Positions 7,116 to 15,199 of a stretch of DNA of 31,206 bases are shown here, one piece after another (within the stretch, counting starts at the first letter, position 1; every line of letters begins with the position of its first letter). The translations under genes and the position numbers were made by a program. Location of the stretch: positions 1-31,206 of the IMG/VR virus record IMGVR_UViG_3300042471_000183; one strand, given 5' to 3'. Source of the DNA: a virus. The notes beneath the pieces are model-generated. The model worked only from the letters and a program-made list of their open reading frames with translations. It made no database searches and had not been told where the DNA came from.

Positions 7116-8696
7116 TTATGCCATGATCGTCGCGAGCGCAACGGGATCTAGGTTCTTCGCGATTTCTTCTAGGTGCCGAGCCCCTTCTTCTGCGGCATCA
7201 GCGGCACGCTTCGCGTCGTCCTTCACGTCAAGGCGCGGGTCTGAACCACGCGCGACGGCGTTCCTGAAGGCCTCGCCCTCGGCCGTGCCGACAACCACAG
7301 CCCTCAAGTCTGAGGAACTCACTCGCAGAGTGGCGGCAACGACAGGCGCTCTCGCTTGCTGGGTCGTGCTTTTGTCGATGGATGCCGCAGCTTTGCGAGC
7401 GGCGTCGCGAAAGCCCTTCACGGCATCCGTCAGCGGCGTGGCGATCGCAGCCCCAGCCGCCGGTGCCACGTCATCAGCGAATGCAGCCTTGAAGTTCTCG
7501 CCCGCCTTGGCAAAGTTCTTGTCGATGTCCTTGCTGACCTGCTTGTTGAAGGCGGTCATCTGCTGGACGGTAGCGTCGATGCCCGACGTGTCTAAGAACG
7601 CCGCGTCACCGATCTTCTTGATGGCGAACAGCAAGCCCTCAATTGGGCCAGTGATGCCCAAGATGAGCAAGCCAAACGCCGCTTCCAACGTCCGTCCGAC
7701 GCTGGCGAAAAGCGAGGCAACACGGGATCCGAACTGAAATATCGAGTTCCACTGCCCGCCGATTTGCGAGAGGTAGGCGAACACCTTCTGTACCGATGGC
7801 GCGAAGTTCGCGATGAGGTAGTCGCCGACACCGGCAAGGTACTCCGCAGCGTTCAGCAACGCTTCGCCGATGGCCTGCCCGATGTTGGCACCGCCGATAG
7901 TTCCAACGTAGTCGGTGAACGTCTGGGCGATCCCGGTGACAGCCGGCGCGAGGTGAGCGACGACCTGCTGCACGATGCCCTGAATCGACGCATAGACCCG
8001 CGTAAACGAGTCGTTCATGTTCTCGACGTTCTGCCCCTGGGCGTTCGTTAGCGTCAGGCCGAACCGCTCCGCTTCCTGACGGGCCTTGCGGATTGACTCT
8101 GCCCCGCCCTCGAACAGCGGCAGCATGGTCGCGCCACTGCGGCCGAACAGCGCCACCGCCGCGGCCGCACGCTCTGCCGGGCTCTGGATGTTGGCGATGG
8201 CCGAGGCAATGGCCTCGAACCTGTCCGCGCTCGACATGCCCTGCAACTGCCCGGCATCCAGCCCAAGGTTGGCGAAAGCCTTCTGGGCTTGCTTCGACCC
8301 ACCCACGGCCTTTTGCATGGCAACGTCCGACTTGGTCATCGCCGTGCCGATCTGCTCGATGCCGACGCCAGCCAGGTCGCCGGCCAGCTTGAGCCCAGCG
8401 AGTTCGCCGTAGGTTGTGCCCAGCCGGCGGCTCAGCTTGCTCTGCACGTCGATGCTCTCGGCCGCGGCAGCGGTCATCGACGTGAACGTGTTCACGGCCG
8501 ACTGTGCCATGGAGAACATCGACAGTTGGCCGAACGTAGATCCGGCGACGCTGCCCAGCATTCGCAGTGGGTTCACCGCCGAGCCGACCGTGCTGGCAAA
8601 CCCGCCGAGGCTCTTCCCTGCTCGAGCAAGCCCAGCCGTCAGCCCGCCCGTGCTGGCCGTGATGCTGACGTTGACCCTTCCGAAGTTCTTGGCCAT
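7116..8696 (-). CDS. tail tape measure protein
   Basis: The 526-residue protein has the features of a tape measure protein. The glycine/alanine-rich N-terminus repeats short helices (GLTAGLARAGKSLGGFASTV). An alanine-rich region follows (SPAERAAAAVALFGRSGAT), matching the conserved patch of minor tail proteins near the FGRSG motif. Hydrophobic segments occur in the middle (AAFGLLILGITGPIEGLLFA) and coiled-coil helices at the end. It sets tail length and is later ejected. By length it would suit a tail of roughly 80 nm, using the usual ratio of about 1.5 angstrom per residue. It follows the G/T chaperone genes, the canonical order. Confidence 0.9.
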   Translation of the reverse strand: MAKNFGRVNVSITASTGGLTAGLARAGKSLGGFASTVGSAVNPLRMLGSVAGSTFGQLSMFSMAQSAVNTFTSMTAAAAESIDVQSKLSRRLGTTYGELAGLKLAGDLAGVGIEQIGTAMTKSDVAMQKAVGGSKQAQKAFANLGLDAGQLQGMSSADRFEAIASAIANIQSPAERAAAAVALFGRSGATMLPLFEGGAESIRKARQEAERFGLTLTNAQGQNVENMNDSFTRVYASIQGIVQQVVAHLAPAVTGIAQTFTDYVGTIGGANIGQAIGEALLNAAEYLAGVGDYLIANFAPSVQKVFAYLSQIGGQWNSIFQFGSRVASLFASVGRTLEAAFGLLILGITGPIEGLLFAIKKIGDAAFLDTSGIDATVQQMTAFNKQVSKDIDKNFAKAGENFKAAFADDVAPAAGAAIATPLTDAVKGFRDAARKAAASIDKSTTQQARAPVVAATLRVSSSDLRAVVVGTAEGEAFRNAVARGSDPRLDVKDDAKRAADAAEEGARHLEEIAKNLDPVALATIMA

Positions 8697-8699
8697 GCG

Positions 8700-8990
8700 T
8701 CAGCCCGGTAGTGGGATTGCGTTGAGTGCGGCGAGAATCTGCTGCGGCGTTTGAGCCCGCTTCGGAACGGGCATGAAGTCGTCAACCTTCTTGACCGGCG
8801 AGTTCTTGCCCCGGTAGGCGTTGCTGAACTGGGTCATACTCATTGCCGACCGGAGCCATTCGTCGCCCCACGGCTCCAGCAAGTAGTAGCCCATCCACCC
8901 GTACAACTGATCGACCGACATCTCCTCCGCGAGAGCGTCAACGTCCACCCGTTCCATCTTTAGCGCCAGCCGGTAGAGGAACAGCAGCAC
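8700..8990 (-). CDS. tail assembly chaperone T-like part, made by -1 frameshift
   Basis: The frame encodes FLYRLALKMERVDVDALAEE, then WMGYYLLEPWGDEW, the pattern of phage lambda gpT-like and DUF4035 tail chaperone parts. It has no good independent start: the first in-frame codon is GTG 8990 with no Shine-Dalgarno. The upstream chaperone gene ends in a slippery GGGAAAA followed at once by TAG. A -1 slip there enters this frame and gives a 219-residue fusion of the 118-residue G-like protein with 101 further residues. The fusion would recruit the tape measure protein during tail assembly. Confidence 0.8.
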   Translation of the reverse strand: MLLFLYRLALKMERVDVDALAEEMSVDQLYGWMGYYLLEPWGDEWLRSAMSMTQFSNAYRGKNSPVKKVDDFMPVPKRAQTPQQILAALNAIPLPG

Positions 8991-9001
8991 CGGCGACGCC
9001 T

Positions 9002-9358
9002 CTATTTTCCCGCCGCTTCCTCCACCGGATTGGCAAGCATGCCGTTGAGTTCAAAGGCGGCTTGCACAATCCGCTGCACAGCCTCCCAGTCGTAGGCACC
9101 GATGGCGGCCTCGTCTGCTTCGCTGAACAGCTGCTTGCCGTCTTCAGCCACGCAAACGAGCGTCACGATCTTGGCGGACAGGTTGTTGAGGCTCACGCCA
9201 CCCTTGCCGCCGCCAACAATTTCCTCGAGCCGGTTGCGGCCCTTGGCGGTCAACTTGCTGACGTAGACCTCGCTGCCCTCACCGAGTTCCGGCACGGGCA
9301 CCAACACCTTCGCCAGCGGTTGCCGTCGCTGTAGGAACTCTTCACGACTCAGAGCCAT
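9002..9358 (-). CDS. tail assembly chaperone G-like protein
   Basis: The 118-residue protein starts at ATG 9358 with GGGAGG five bases upstream. It begins with a charged linker and has the strand-helix pattern of tail chaperones (SEVYVSKLTAKGRNRLEEIV, then IVTLVCVAEDGKQLFSEADE). It sits between tail tube and tape measure genes and carries a frameshift signal at its 3' end. This is the lambda gpG arrangement: a short form made in excess and a long G-T form. Function assigned from position, fold pattern and frameshift signal together. Confidence 0.85.
   Translation of the reverse strand: MALSREEFLQRRQPLAKVLVPVPELGEGSEVYVSKLTAKGRNRLEEIVGGGKGGVSLNNLSAKIVTLVCVAEDGKQLFSEADEAAIGAYDWEAVQRIVQAAFELNGMLANPVEEAAGK
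9005..9011 (-). promoter_or_regulatory. programmed -1 ribosomal frameshift site GGGAAAA
   Basis: On the minus strand the heptamer G GGA AAA is in the correct X XXY YYZ phase relative to the G-like reading frame and directly precedes its TAG (9004-9002). After a -1 slip the ribosome continues without a stop into the T-like frame until 8700. Lambda uses GGGAAAG at the same position between G and T. Confidence 0.85.
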
Positions 9359-9382
9359 GCGCGCCTCCCTGCGTCACACCAA

Positions 9383-9781
9383 TCAACCAAGGGCACCCGA
9401 CAGCTTGATCGTCACGGAGCCCGACTGCATGTCTTCCATCTGGGCACCAGCCTCGTAACCGGTCATGTAGCCGAACGCCGACCACAGCGTCACGGCCGTG
9501 CCGCCGTTGGCCCAGTACACGCTCACCACCTGATTGGTGGCAACGTTCGCCAGGTCGGCGACGGGCTTCACGGCAGGGTCGTGCAGCACCTCGACCGACA
9601 GCTCGCCTGGGTCGTAAATGGCCGAGGCCACGAACTCCTTGACCGTGGACTGCATGTGCGTCGCATCGGCCACGGCCCTCGCAATGCCGCTGTGATTCAC
9701 GCCGGTGATCTTGTAGCCCGTCGCGGTGTGCAACGCGGTGCCGAACGAAACGTAGGTTCCCTGTCCGATGTCAGCAGGCAT
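9383..9781 (-). CDS. major tail (tube) protein
   Basis: The 132-residue protein lies immediately upstream of the tail chaperones in transcription order, the standard position of the tube protein. It is beta-rich (VSVYWANGGTAVTLWSAFGY, SGSVTIKLSGALG) and begins with a GTYVSFGTAL strand, consistent with a small tail-tube fold. The start at 9781 has GGAGAG seven bases upstream. No sheath gene follows, so the tail is probably non-contractile. Confidence 0.78.
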   Translation of the reverse strand: MPADIGQGTYVSFGTALHTATGYKITGVNHSGIARAVADATHMQSTVKEFVASAIYDPGELSVEVLHDPAVKPVADLANVATNQVVSVYWANGGTAVTLWSAFGYMTGYEAGAQMEDMQSGSVTIKLSGALG

Positions 9782-9784
9782 TGG

Positions 9785-10198
9785 TCAGCTCTCCAAGTGG
9801 GTGATCTCGACTGTCAGGTCCGTCCGGTAAATTGGCGTTTGGTCGCCGGGGTTGGCAGGCTCTTGCTGGTCGTTTTCGTCCTTGACCGTGACAAGCCGAA
9901 CCGCCGCCGTCCGCTTGAATTGTAAGGCTGCCCTGACCGCTCGCCCGAGGTTGCGGCAGTCCACTAGGCGGGTCGAAATACACGAAACCGTGTACGTCGT
10001 CCGCGTGATCCCGGTCATGCCGGTCATGTGCATGTACGGCCCACGGCTGGCGTCCTGGCGGTCGATGACCAGGCACGGCAGCGTCGTCCCCTGCGGAGCC
10101 TGGACGGCGTAGATCCGCGAGCCGACGGACGCTGCGATGTCGGCTGAGACCGACAGCAGCTGCAGCAGGGATTCGTCGATGAACGTCGTGGCTGGCAT
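9785..10198 (-). CDS. tail completion (terminator-like) protein
   Basis: The 137-residue protein has the pattern of DUF3168/gp17-like tail completion proteins: a helical N-terminus (DESLLQLLSVSADIAASVGS), then IYAVQAPQGTTLPCLVIDRQ with the typical QAPQGTxLPxxV phrase, and late beta strands (IYRTDLTVEITH). These proteins cap the tail and join it to the head. The ATG at 10198 overlaps the stop of the upstream gp10-like gene (TGATG) with AGGGG five bases upstream. A GTG one codon earlier is possible. Confidence 0.82.
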   Translation of the reverse strand: MPATTFIDESLLQLLSVSADIAASVGSRIYAVQAPQGTTLPCLVIDRQDASRGPYMHMTGMTGITRTTYTVSCISTRLVDCRNLGRAVRAALQFKRTAAVRLVTVKDENDQQEPANPGDQTPIYRTDLTVEITHLES

Positions 10199-10782
10199 CA
10201 CATCCCCTTGGCATCGCGGCGGGCGTTCTCGGCTTCAGCCTTCGCCACCGCCCGGCCGAGTTCCTGAATCAGTTCGTCCCTGATCCGCGGCAGCGTCCTG
10301 TCCGCCCACTGGCCGAACTTGCCCGTGCCGGGGACGGCAGCAACCTCGGGGAAGTACGCAGCGCCGCCGCCTTCCGCCCCGATCAGGGCCACCTTGCCCA
10401 TGAGGTACGGGTACTTCTTGGCCATCGTCATGGGCACCCGCAGCATGGATGCGTTCTTCGGCTTGCGGACCTTCACGCCGTTTTCGATCCACCAGGCGTG
10501 GTAGCCGAGCCCGCCCTTTTTGAACTTGTCGCCGCGGCGGAAACCGAGCACGGCCGTCTGGGTCTTGCCGCGGACCTTGGCTTCCGTGAGCACGCCCACC
10601 GACCGCCGCAGATTCCCCGTCGGACCCTTTGCGACCAGGGCTTTGACCTCGGGGATATACGGCTTGGTGACCTTGTTCACGCTCGCCCGCAGGTACTTTT
10701 TCTGCACGCCAATCCGCAGCCCATCAAAACGCTTGAGAACGTCTTGGATGTCCGATGCACTGGCACTGACTTGGAAGGCCAT
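10198..10782 (-). CDS. HK97 gp10-like tail completion protein
   Basis: The 194-residue protein matches the HK97 gp10 family: an N-terminal helix (DIQDVLKRFDGL), basic strands (KALVAKGPTGNLRRSVGV) with the characteristic GPTGNLRRS phrase, YHAWWIENG around residue 95, and a C-terminal helix. Family members link head and tail. Its start at 10782 overlaps the stop of the head-tail joining gene as TGATG. Length is in the upper normal range for the family, with a C-terminal helical extension. Confidence 0.87.
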   Translation of the reverse strand: MAFQVSASASDIQDVLKRFDGLRIGVQKKYLRASVNKVTKPYIPEVKALVAKGPTGNLRRSVGVLTEAKVRGKTQTAVLGFRRGDKFKKGGLGYHAWWIENGVKVRKPKNASMLRVPMTMAKKYPYLMGKVALIGAEGGGAAYFPEVAAVPGTGKFGQWADRTLPRIRDELIQELGRAVAKAEAENARRDAKGM

Positions 10783-11099
10783 CAGTCCGTCACCTCCGCC
10801 ACCAGCAGCTCGTGCTCGGCCCGGTAGCCGCGCTCCACCACGCTGGTGATCTCAAACGTGCGACCCTCGCAGACGATCCGCATCTTGGCTTTCAGCCCCG
10901 GCGTGTAGTGCAGCATCACCTTGTGGGTCACGTCGGAACCGGTCGCCATGGCCGACACGCTCTCTGATCCCGACAGCGGCACGATGCCCACCCACCGAGT
11001 AGCGAACGTCGCCCACGACAGGATCGGCTCGCCGATGGCGTTGGCCGACTCCGTCGGAGTCTGGATCGTCGCCAGCCGGTTGAGCGTGCCAGTCCTCAT
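10782..11099 (-). CDS. phage head-tail joining protein
   Basis: The 105-residue protein matches the SPP1 gp16-like head-tail adaptor family (Phage_H_T_join): it starts MRTGTLNRLATIQTPTES, has WATFATRWVGIVPLSGSE, and ends with strands RTFEITSVVERGYR. These proteins form a ring at the neck. The start codon overlaps the upstream stop as ATGA. Its place between connector and gp10-like genes is the standard order. Confidence 0.87.
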   Translation of the reverse strand: MRTGTLNRLATIQTPTESANAIGEPILSWATFATRWVGIVPLSGSESVSAMATGSDVTHKVMLHYTPGLKAKMRIVCEGRTFEITSVVERGYRAEHELLVAEVTD

Positions 11100-11503
11100 G
11101 TACCAACGACCACCAGCGTAAAGCTCGCCGTCCCCGAGTACGCCGAGACGTTGAAGCCCGCCGTGCCGCCGCCACGGGCGTCCGACAACGCAACCCGGCT
11201 CGCGGAACTGATCGCCGCCCCCGACCCGGACGCCTCAGCACAGCGGGCCGCAGCCGAGGCAGCGAAGGCAAACCGGTCCACTGTCGCGAGCGTGACGAGC
11301 GATCCGTCCGCGTCCCGGTACGTGCTGGGGGCCACAGCAATCGCCACAGAGGCCGTGCCGCAGGTGCCAGCGACAACCACCACCTTGCCAGCCGTGTAGG
11401 CGTCCGTGCTCGTCAACGCGATCCGCTGGACGCTCTGCACCGCTGTGCTCGTCGCCGAATCCGTGTAGCCCACGTCGATCGCGATCCGTCCCTCAAGACT
11501 CAT
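11096..11503 (-). CDS. virion-associated beta-rich protein, family unknown
   Basis: The 135-residue protein is built of small residues (alanine, serine, threonine, valine) in predicted strands, for example AYTAGKVVVVAGTCGTASVA and AYSGTASFTLVVVGT. Similar low-complexity proteins occur in the head-tail region of phages with this gene order; I cannot name a domain. It may be a decoration or neck-associated protein. Its ATG overlaps the connector stop as ATGA, so it is part of the same translational chain. Confidence 0.62.
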   Translation of the reverse strand: MSLEGRIAIDVGYTDSATSTAVQSVQRIALTSTDAYTAGKVVVVAGTCGTASVAIAVAPSTYRDADGSLVTLATVDRFAFAASAAARCAEASGSGAAISSASRVALSDARGGGTAGFNVSAYSGTASFTLVVVGT

Positions 11504-12135
11504 GCGTACTGCCTCCAGCGGAGGTTGGCCAGCAGGGCCGATACGGCCATTTCCAGTTCACGGCCCACGCTGCCCACGGCCTCCCGGTTCGCGTACCAGT
11601 GACCGACCAACATCTTGATGGCGTGCTTCGCCGGAGTCGGCACGTTCGCTGCCCCGCCGTAGCCGGCGAGGTATGTCACCTGAACGGCCTTGTCGTCCAG
11701 CCGCACGTTGGGCCAGTTCTCCAAGTACAGCGGGTACAGAAGGGCAGGAACGTGGTCGCGGTCTAGGCGGAACTGCTGCGTTCCAGACTGCGCCCACGTG
11801 AGTGTCTGCGTGGTGCCACCTTGGTCCACGTAGGAAATAGTCACCGTGGCGTTCGTGGCAACCGAAGCCAGCTGCACCGGCGGGCGCGGAAGCGCGATGC
11901 GGAGGCTTGGGAAATCATCGAACGCCACGGTGTAATGTTTGTGGGCGAAGGTGCGGTCGCAGTAGTCCTCGCACCACGCGGTCGCCGTGTCGATCAGCAC
12001 GCCGATGTAGTCATCGTCGGTCGTCATGTCGACGATCCGCAGATGCTCCTTGGCCTCGGCCACCGACACGGGCCGGTCACCCGTCCCGCTCGCGGTCGCA
12101 ACGATGAGCGACCGGTAGTTGCTACTTGCCCGCAC
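11500..12135 (-). CDS. head-tail connector protein, gp6-like
   Basis: The 211-residue protein contains the gp6-like connector signature: an early helix (VSVAEAKEHLRIVDMTTDDD), YIGVLIDTATAWCEDYCDRT around residue 45, later strands VQVTYLAGYG, and a closing helix pair (IKMLVGHWYANREAV). This is the adaptor that binds the portal. The GTG at 12135 is preferred because GGAGG lies seven bases upstream; the longer reading to 12255 is antisense-like in composition. The gene overlaps the end of the 79-residue gene upstream. Confidence 0.87.
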   Translation of the reverse strand: MRASSNYRSLIVATASGTGDRPVSVAEAKEHLRIVDMTTDDDYIGVLIDTATAWCEDYCDRTFAHKHYTVAFDDFPSLRIALPRPPVQLASVATNATVTISYVDQGGTTQTLTWAQSGTQQFRLDRDHVPALLYPLYLENWPNVRLDDKAVQVTYLAGYGGAANVPTPAKHAIKMLVGHWYANREAVGSVGRELEMAVSALLANLRWRQYA

Positions 12136-12361
12136 GGCGTCGCCTCCCAGCCTTGGCGTAGGGTGCCTCGGCTCGCTCGACCTCCTGCGGCCCGTCAGCC
12201 ACGGCGAACCGGATCTGCGGCTGCTCGTCACGCACGGCGTAGCCAGAACGCACAAGCATGTCCGCCAGGCCGCCAGTCACGTCCACGACCTGACCCGTCT
12301 TGTAGGTGCGGACCGGTCGAGTGATCCGCACCGAGACCGTCGGATACTGCGTGCTGCTCAT
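12122..12361 (-). CDS. small hypothetical head-region protein
   Basis: The 79-residue protein starts at ATG 12361, which overlaps the stop of the glycosyltransferase gene as ATGA. Its first half is strand-rich (PTVSVRITRPVRTYKTGQVV) and resembles the small SH3-like or neck accessory proteins often encoded before connectors. The last 25 residues are basic and proline/alanine-rich. Function is unknown; the position between portal-proximal and connector genes suggests a virion or assembly role. Confidence 0.6.
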   Translation of the reverse strand: MSSTQYPTVSVRITRPVRTYKTGQVVDVTGGLADMLVRSGYAVRDEQPQIRFAVADGPQEVERAEAPYAKAGRRRRAGK

Positions 12362-13128
12362 TGCCACACCTTGTCAGGGGGTTGCCCGCCTCGATCCCAG
12401 AAATCCCCAGGATGCTGGAGCAACGGCTGCATGTTCTGGTCGGGCCACTTAAACCAGACCTCGGCATGACCGAGAGCCACCCGAGGGCAGACGCCCAACT
12501 TCAGTCCGGCCTTCTGAGCCTCGATCCAGAAGTGAATGTCGTCGTCGATTCGGCCGTCGTCCCACCGACCATCGGCGTTGGGCCTGCCGAAGAACCACGG
12601 GTGCGGCATCTTCTTCAAGGCCGACGCCCGCAGGAGCGTGAACCCGAAGTGCGCCGTGTTCACCGGCATGATGTTGTGGTAGATGAGCTGGTCTCGGCCG
12701 ATGCTCCCGGCCCGAGTGCCGTCCTCCGACATCATCGTGAACAGCGGCTCATCGTGCCGCCGCTTCATCTGCACGGCAGCCACCACGTCGTAGTCCGACG
12801 CCGAGGCGTAGGTCAGCAGACGAGGTAGTGCATCGGGCTGGAAAATGGAATCGTAGTCGAGCGTCAGGATCCACAGCGGGGGGCCGTCAGGCTCGGGGTC
12901 GTTCTCGATCATGTCCGTAAGGACGCGCTCGAGGCACTGGCCCCAAAAAGCCCCTTCCAGCCGCACGGGTGCGACGCCGTAAGGGATGAGCCCTCGCGGC
13001 CAGCAGAACATGTGGTCCTGCCAACCCAGCCTAGGAACCGACATCGCGCAATGCACGCGAGCCGGCCCCGAGCCAGTATTCAGCACAGCCGGCTTGATGC
13101 CGGCGATGGGTGAAGCAGCCGCGCCCAC
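12358..13128 (-). CDS. glycosyltransferase family 2-like protein
   Basis: The 256-residue protein has a nucleotide-sugar binding core with a DxD motif at residues 91-93 (LTLDYDSIF) in a GT-A setting. VAAVQMKRRHDEPLF and IDDDIHFWIEAQKAG follow, the second providing acidic residues for metal or acceptor contact. It would transfer a sugar to an unknown acceptor. It is inserted between capsid and connector genes, so a virion protein is a plausible acceptor (inference). GTG 13128 with AGGAGG five bases upstream is the start. The N-terminal 30 residues (GIKPAVLNTGSGPARVHCAM) fit this fold's first strand. Confidence 0.75.
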   Translation of the reverse strand: MGAAASPIAGIKPAVLNTGSGPARVHCAMSVPRLGWQDHMFCWPRGLIPYGVAPVRLEGAFWGQCLERVLTDMIENDPEPDGPPLWILTLDYDSIFQPDALPRLLTYASASDYDVVAAVQMKRRHDEPLFTMMSEDGTRAGSIGRDQLIYHNIMPVNTAHFGFTLLRASALKKMPHPWFFGRPNADGRWDDGRIDDDIHFWIEAQKAGLKLGVCPRVALGHAEVWFKWPDQNMQPLLQHPGDFWDRGGQPPDKVWQ

Positions 13129-13156
13129 GGCAACCTCCTTCGAGTTGTCGAACTAC

Positions 13157-13615
13157 TCAGCCCAGGACCACGCGGTTGGTGACGTTCGCGTCCGACGCCG
13201 AATCGACGCCCGACTCGCCGCGACCCAGACGGGCCGCCACCACCACCGTGTTGTTGCTCGCGTTGCTCGTCGCAGACGAACTCGGCGTGACCGAGACCTG
13301 CACGTAACGCTTGAGGCTCTTCGTGCTGACCTCGAACCGGCTGACGTTGACCGTCGCCGTGTTGCCGACGCCGGACAGCGTGTAGTCCGTGTTCTGGATC
13401 AGGCTGGCGATCGTGCCGTAGCTGCCGTCCGTGTCGGAGTGACGCAGCGAGACCACGCTCGGAGCCGCCGTATTGGCGATCGAGCGGTAGCCCACGTCCA
13501 CCGACAGCGAGTCGTAGCCGAGGCAATCGACCGCCACGGTCAGCGTGCTGGCCGAAGCGAGACCCGCAGCGTCCGTCAGGGCGACCACGGAACGAGAGTT
13601 CTGAAGATGGTTCAC
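13157..13615 (-). CDS. probable virion (head decoration-like) protein
   Basis: The 152-residue protein lies directly after the capsid gene. It is rich in serine, threonine and valine strands (TLTVAVDCLGYDSLSVDVGY, ASNNTVVVAARLGRG). A capsid-associated decoration or head fibre role fits the position, but no family is recognised. The start is GTG 13615 with AAGGAA about nine bases upstream. Low-complexity strand content makes the assignment tentative. Confidence 0.65.
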   Translation of the reverse strand: MNHLQNSRSVVALTDAAGLASASTLTVAVDCLGYDSLSVDVGYRSIANTAAPSVVSLRHSDTDGSYGTIASLIQNTDYTLSGVGNTATVNVSRFEVSTKSLKRYVQVSVTPSSSATSNASNNTVVVAARLGRGESGVDSASDANVTNRVVLG

Positions 13616-13642
13616 GGTTCAGGGTTCCTTGTGGTGCTTGGG

Positions 13643-14938
13643 TCAGAGGATGAGGGCCACGACCGGACCGGCGGTGTTGGCGTCGCCAACGTCCGAGGTC
13701 ACCGCGTCGTAGGACACAGTGGCCTGCATGTACGTCTGATCGAATTCAACGTAGCGGTCAGTGCTCGCCCGCACGGCAACCTGCCGACGGAGGGCGAAGT
13801 GGCTCGACCGCTTCAAGTCGCCAAAGAGAGCCACGCACTGGGTAGCGGCGGCGGTCTTCCGCATGACGTTGTTGAAGAACACCGGCCACCCCATGAACAC
13901 CGGACGACGCACGCCGTCTACGATCTCGTTGGCCGAGGCACCGTTGCCGCCGAGGGCCAGCGACTGCATCGCCAGTGCGTGCATCTGCGGCGTGGTGTAC
14001 CAGCCGCAGGTCGGGCTCTGCGAAGCGTAGGTCGGCAACTTGGCGATCGTGTTGGCGAAGTCGTCGATCGTCAGGGCAGTGACCGCCGTCTGGCTGGAGT
14101 CGTGGATGCCAGCGGTCAGCGTCTCGTTTTCGAACTTCCACTGGATGCCGCGAATGCCGCCGTAGGTGGAAGCCCCGGTCCCGATAAAGCCGTCTTCGTC
14201 GATTCTCTGCGCGATGGCGAGGGCAAATTCAGTTGCCACAAGCGACGCCAAATCGATAGCCGAGTCGTCGATCAGCTGGTTGGGGATGCGGGTTCCGACG
14301 CGAACCTCCTTGCTGGAGAGCAAGACGTTGTCGGTCGCCATGTCCGTCACGGTCGTCTCAGCGTTGGCGCCGGTGTGGTACGCGGTATTGCCGGCGGTCC
14401 GACGCGGGATGTAGAGCGTGTCGCTCGTCATCGTCAGGTTGTTTGCCTGGGCGGGAAACGACCCATAGGCATCGACCAATCTGATCAACGTGGCCGCGAA
14501 GGTGTCAGGAATTAGCGCTCCGCCCTTGCTGTTGTCGTTGGGCGACAGGGCGCGAGCCTCGACGTGCTTCTCGTACCAAGCCCGATCCTCGGCTCGGCCG
14601 AGGACGTAGCCGCGAATCCAGCGGCCGCAGGCTTCAGCGTCCGAAGACGACCGGAACATCGTGGCCTTGCCGCTGTCGCGGGAAGGACGGGCGACCGGCT
14701 CAACAGCCGCAACCTCGACCGGCTTCGCAGTCGCAGCCACCTTGCCGCGGAGCGACGTGATCCGCTCGGCGATGGAGTGCTCGCGGGCGAGCTCGGCCTC
14801 GAGTCGCTCACCTTCGACGGCGAGCTTCTCCATCTCGGCGGCCTGCTCGGCGGAACGGTCCTCGACGGCCGAAAGGTCGGCGAGCATCGCAGCCACAGCG
14901 GCGGCGCGGTCCTGAAGCTTCGAGAGTTGAGTGGCCAT
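13643..14938 (-). CDS. HK97-family major capsid protein
   Basis: The 431-residue protein has an N-terminal coiled-coil delta/scaffold domain (about 1-75, KLQDRAAAVAAMLADLSAVE then EQAAEMEKLAVEGERLEAEL). An alanine/proline linker and then the HK97 fold follow: ALIPDTFAATLIRLVDAYGS, strands TLYIPRRT and EVRVGTRIPNQLIDDS, and the late FFNNVMRKT and VALFGDLKR segments. The delta domain is normally removed by the prohead protease encoded just upstream. ATG 14938 has GGAG eight bases upstream; the extension to 14989 is rejected. Confidence 0.93.
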   Translation of the reverse strand: MATQLSKLQDRAAAVAAMLADLSAVEDRSAEQAAEMEKLAVEGERLEAELAREHSIAERITSLRGKVAATAKPVEVAAVEPVARPSRDSGKATMFRSSSDAEACGRWIRGYVLGRAEDRAWYEKHVEARALSPNDNSKGGALIPDTFAATLIRLVDAYGSFPAQANNLTMTSDTLYIPRRTAGNTAYHTGANAETTVTDMATDNVLLSSKEVRVGTRIPNQLIDDSAIDLASLVATEFALAIAQRIDEDGFIGTGASTYGGIRGIQWKFENETLTAGIHDSSQTAVTALTIDDFANTIAKLPTYASQSPTCGWYTTPQMHALAMQSLALGGNGASANEIVDGVRRPVFMGWPVFFNNVMRKTAAATQCVALFGDLKRSSHFALRRQVAVRASTDRYVEFDQTYMQATVSYDAVTSDVGDANTAGPVVALIL

Positions 14939-15013
14939 CCGTGGCGCTCCGTAGTTGGTGAACGGTGACAGTCCTTGTCTGTCGTTCACACTACGGGAGC
15001 AAAGGGCGATGAC

Positions 15014-15199
15014 CTAGCGTTTCGGTTGTACGTACAACGAACGTCTGTAGATGTACTCGCTCGGCACGACCACCTTCGTGCTGAAGTCGCAGCATTGGCA
15101 CTCGACGTAGCGAACCTGCTGATCGCCTGCCGCCTTGCTGGTACGTGTGCGAATGCGGCCACGCTTGCACTGCGGACACACGTCGCCTGGTCTAGCCAC
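15014..15199 (-). CDS. small zinc-ribbon protein
   Basis: The 61-residue protein has two cysteine pairs, CPQC at 8-11 and CQCC near residue 36, that suit a zinc ribbon, with basic residues around and a KVVVPSEYIYRR C-terminal part. GTG 15199 with AGGAG eight bases upstream is the start; it overlaps the end of the protease gene. Small zinc-ribbon proteins of this type often accompany phage head genes, but their role is unknown. Confidence 0.72.
   Translation of the reverse strand: MARPGDVCPQCKRGRIRTRTSKAAGDQQVRYVECQCCDFSTKVVVPSEYIYRRSLYVQPKR

Noticed and set aside
12986-14515. Long plus-strand open frame of 509 codons opposite the capsid gene
   Set aside because: It is antisense to the well-supported capsid, virion and glycosyltransferase genes, has no domain, and arises from GC-rich codon bias of the minus-strand genes.
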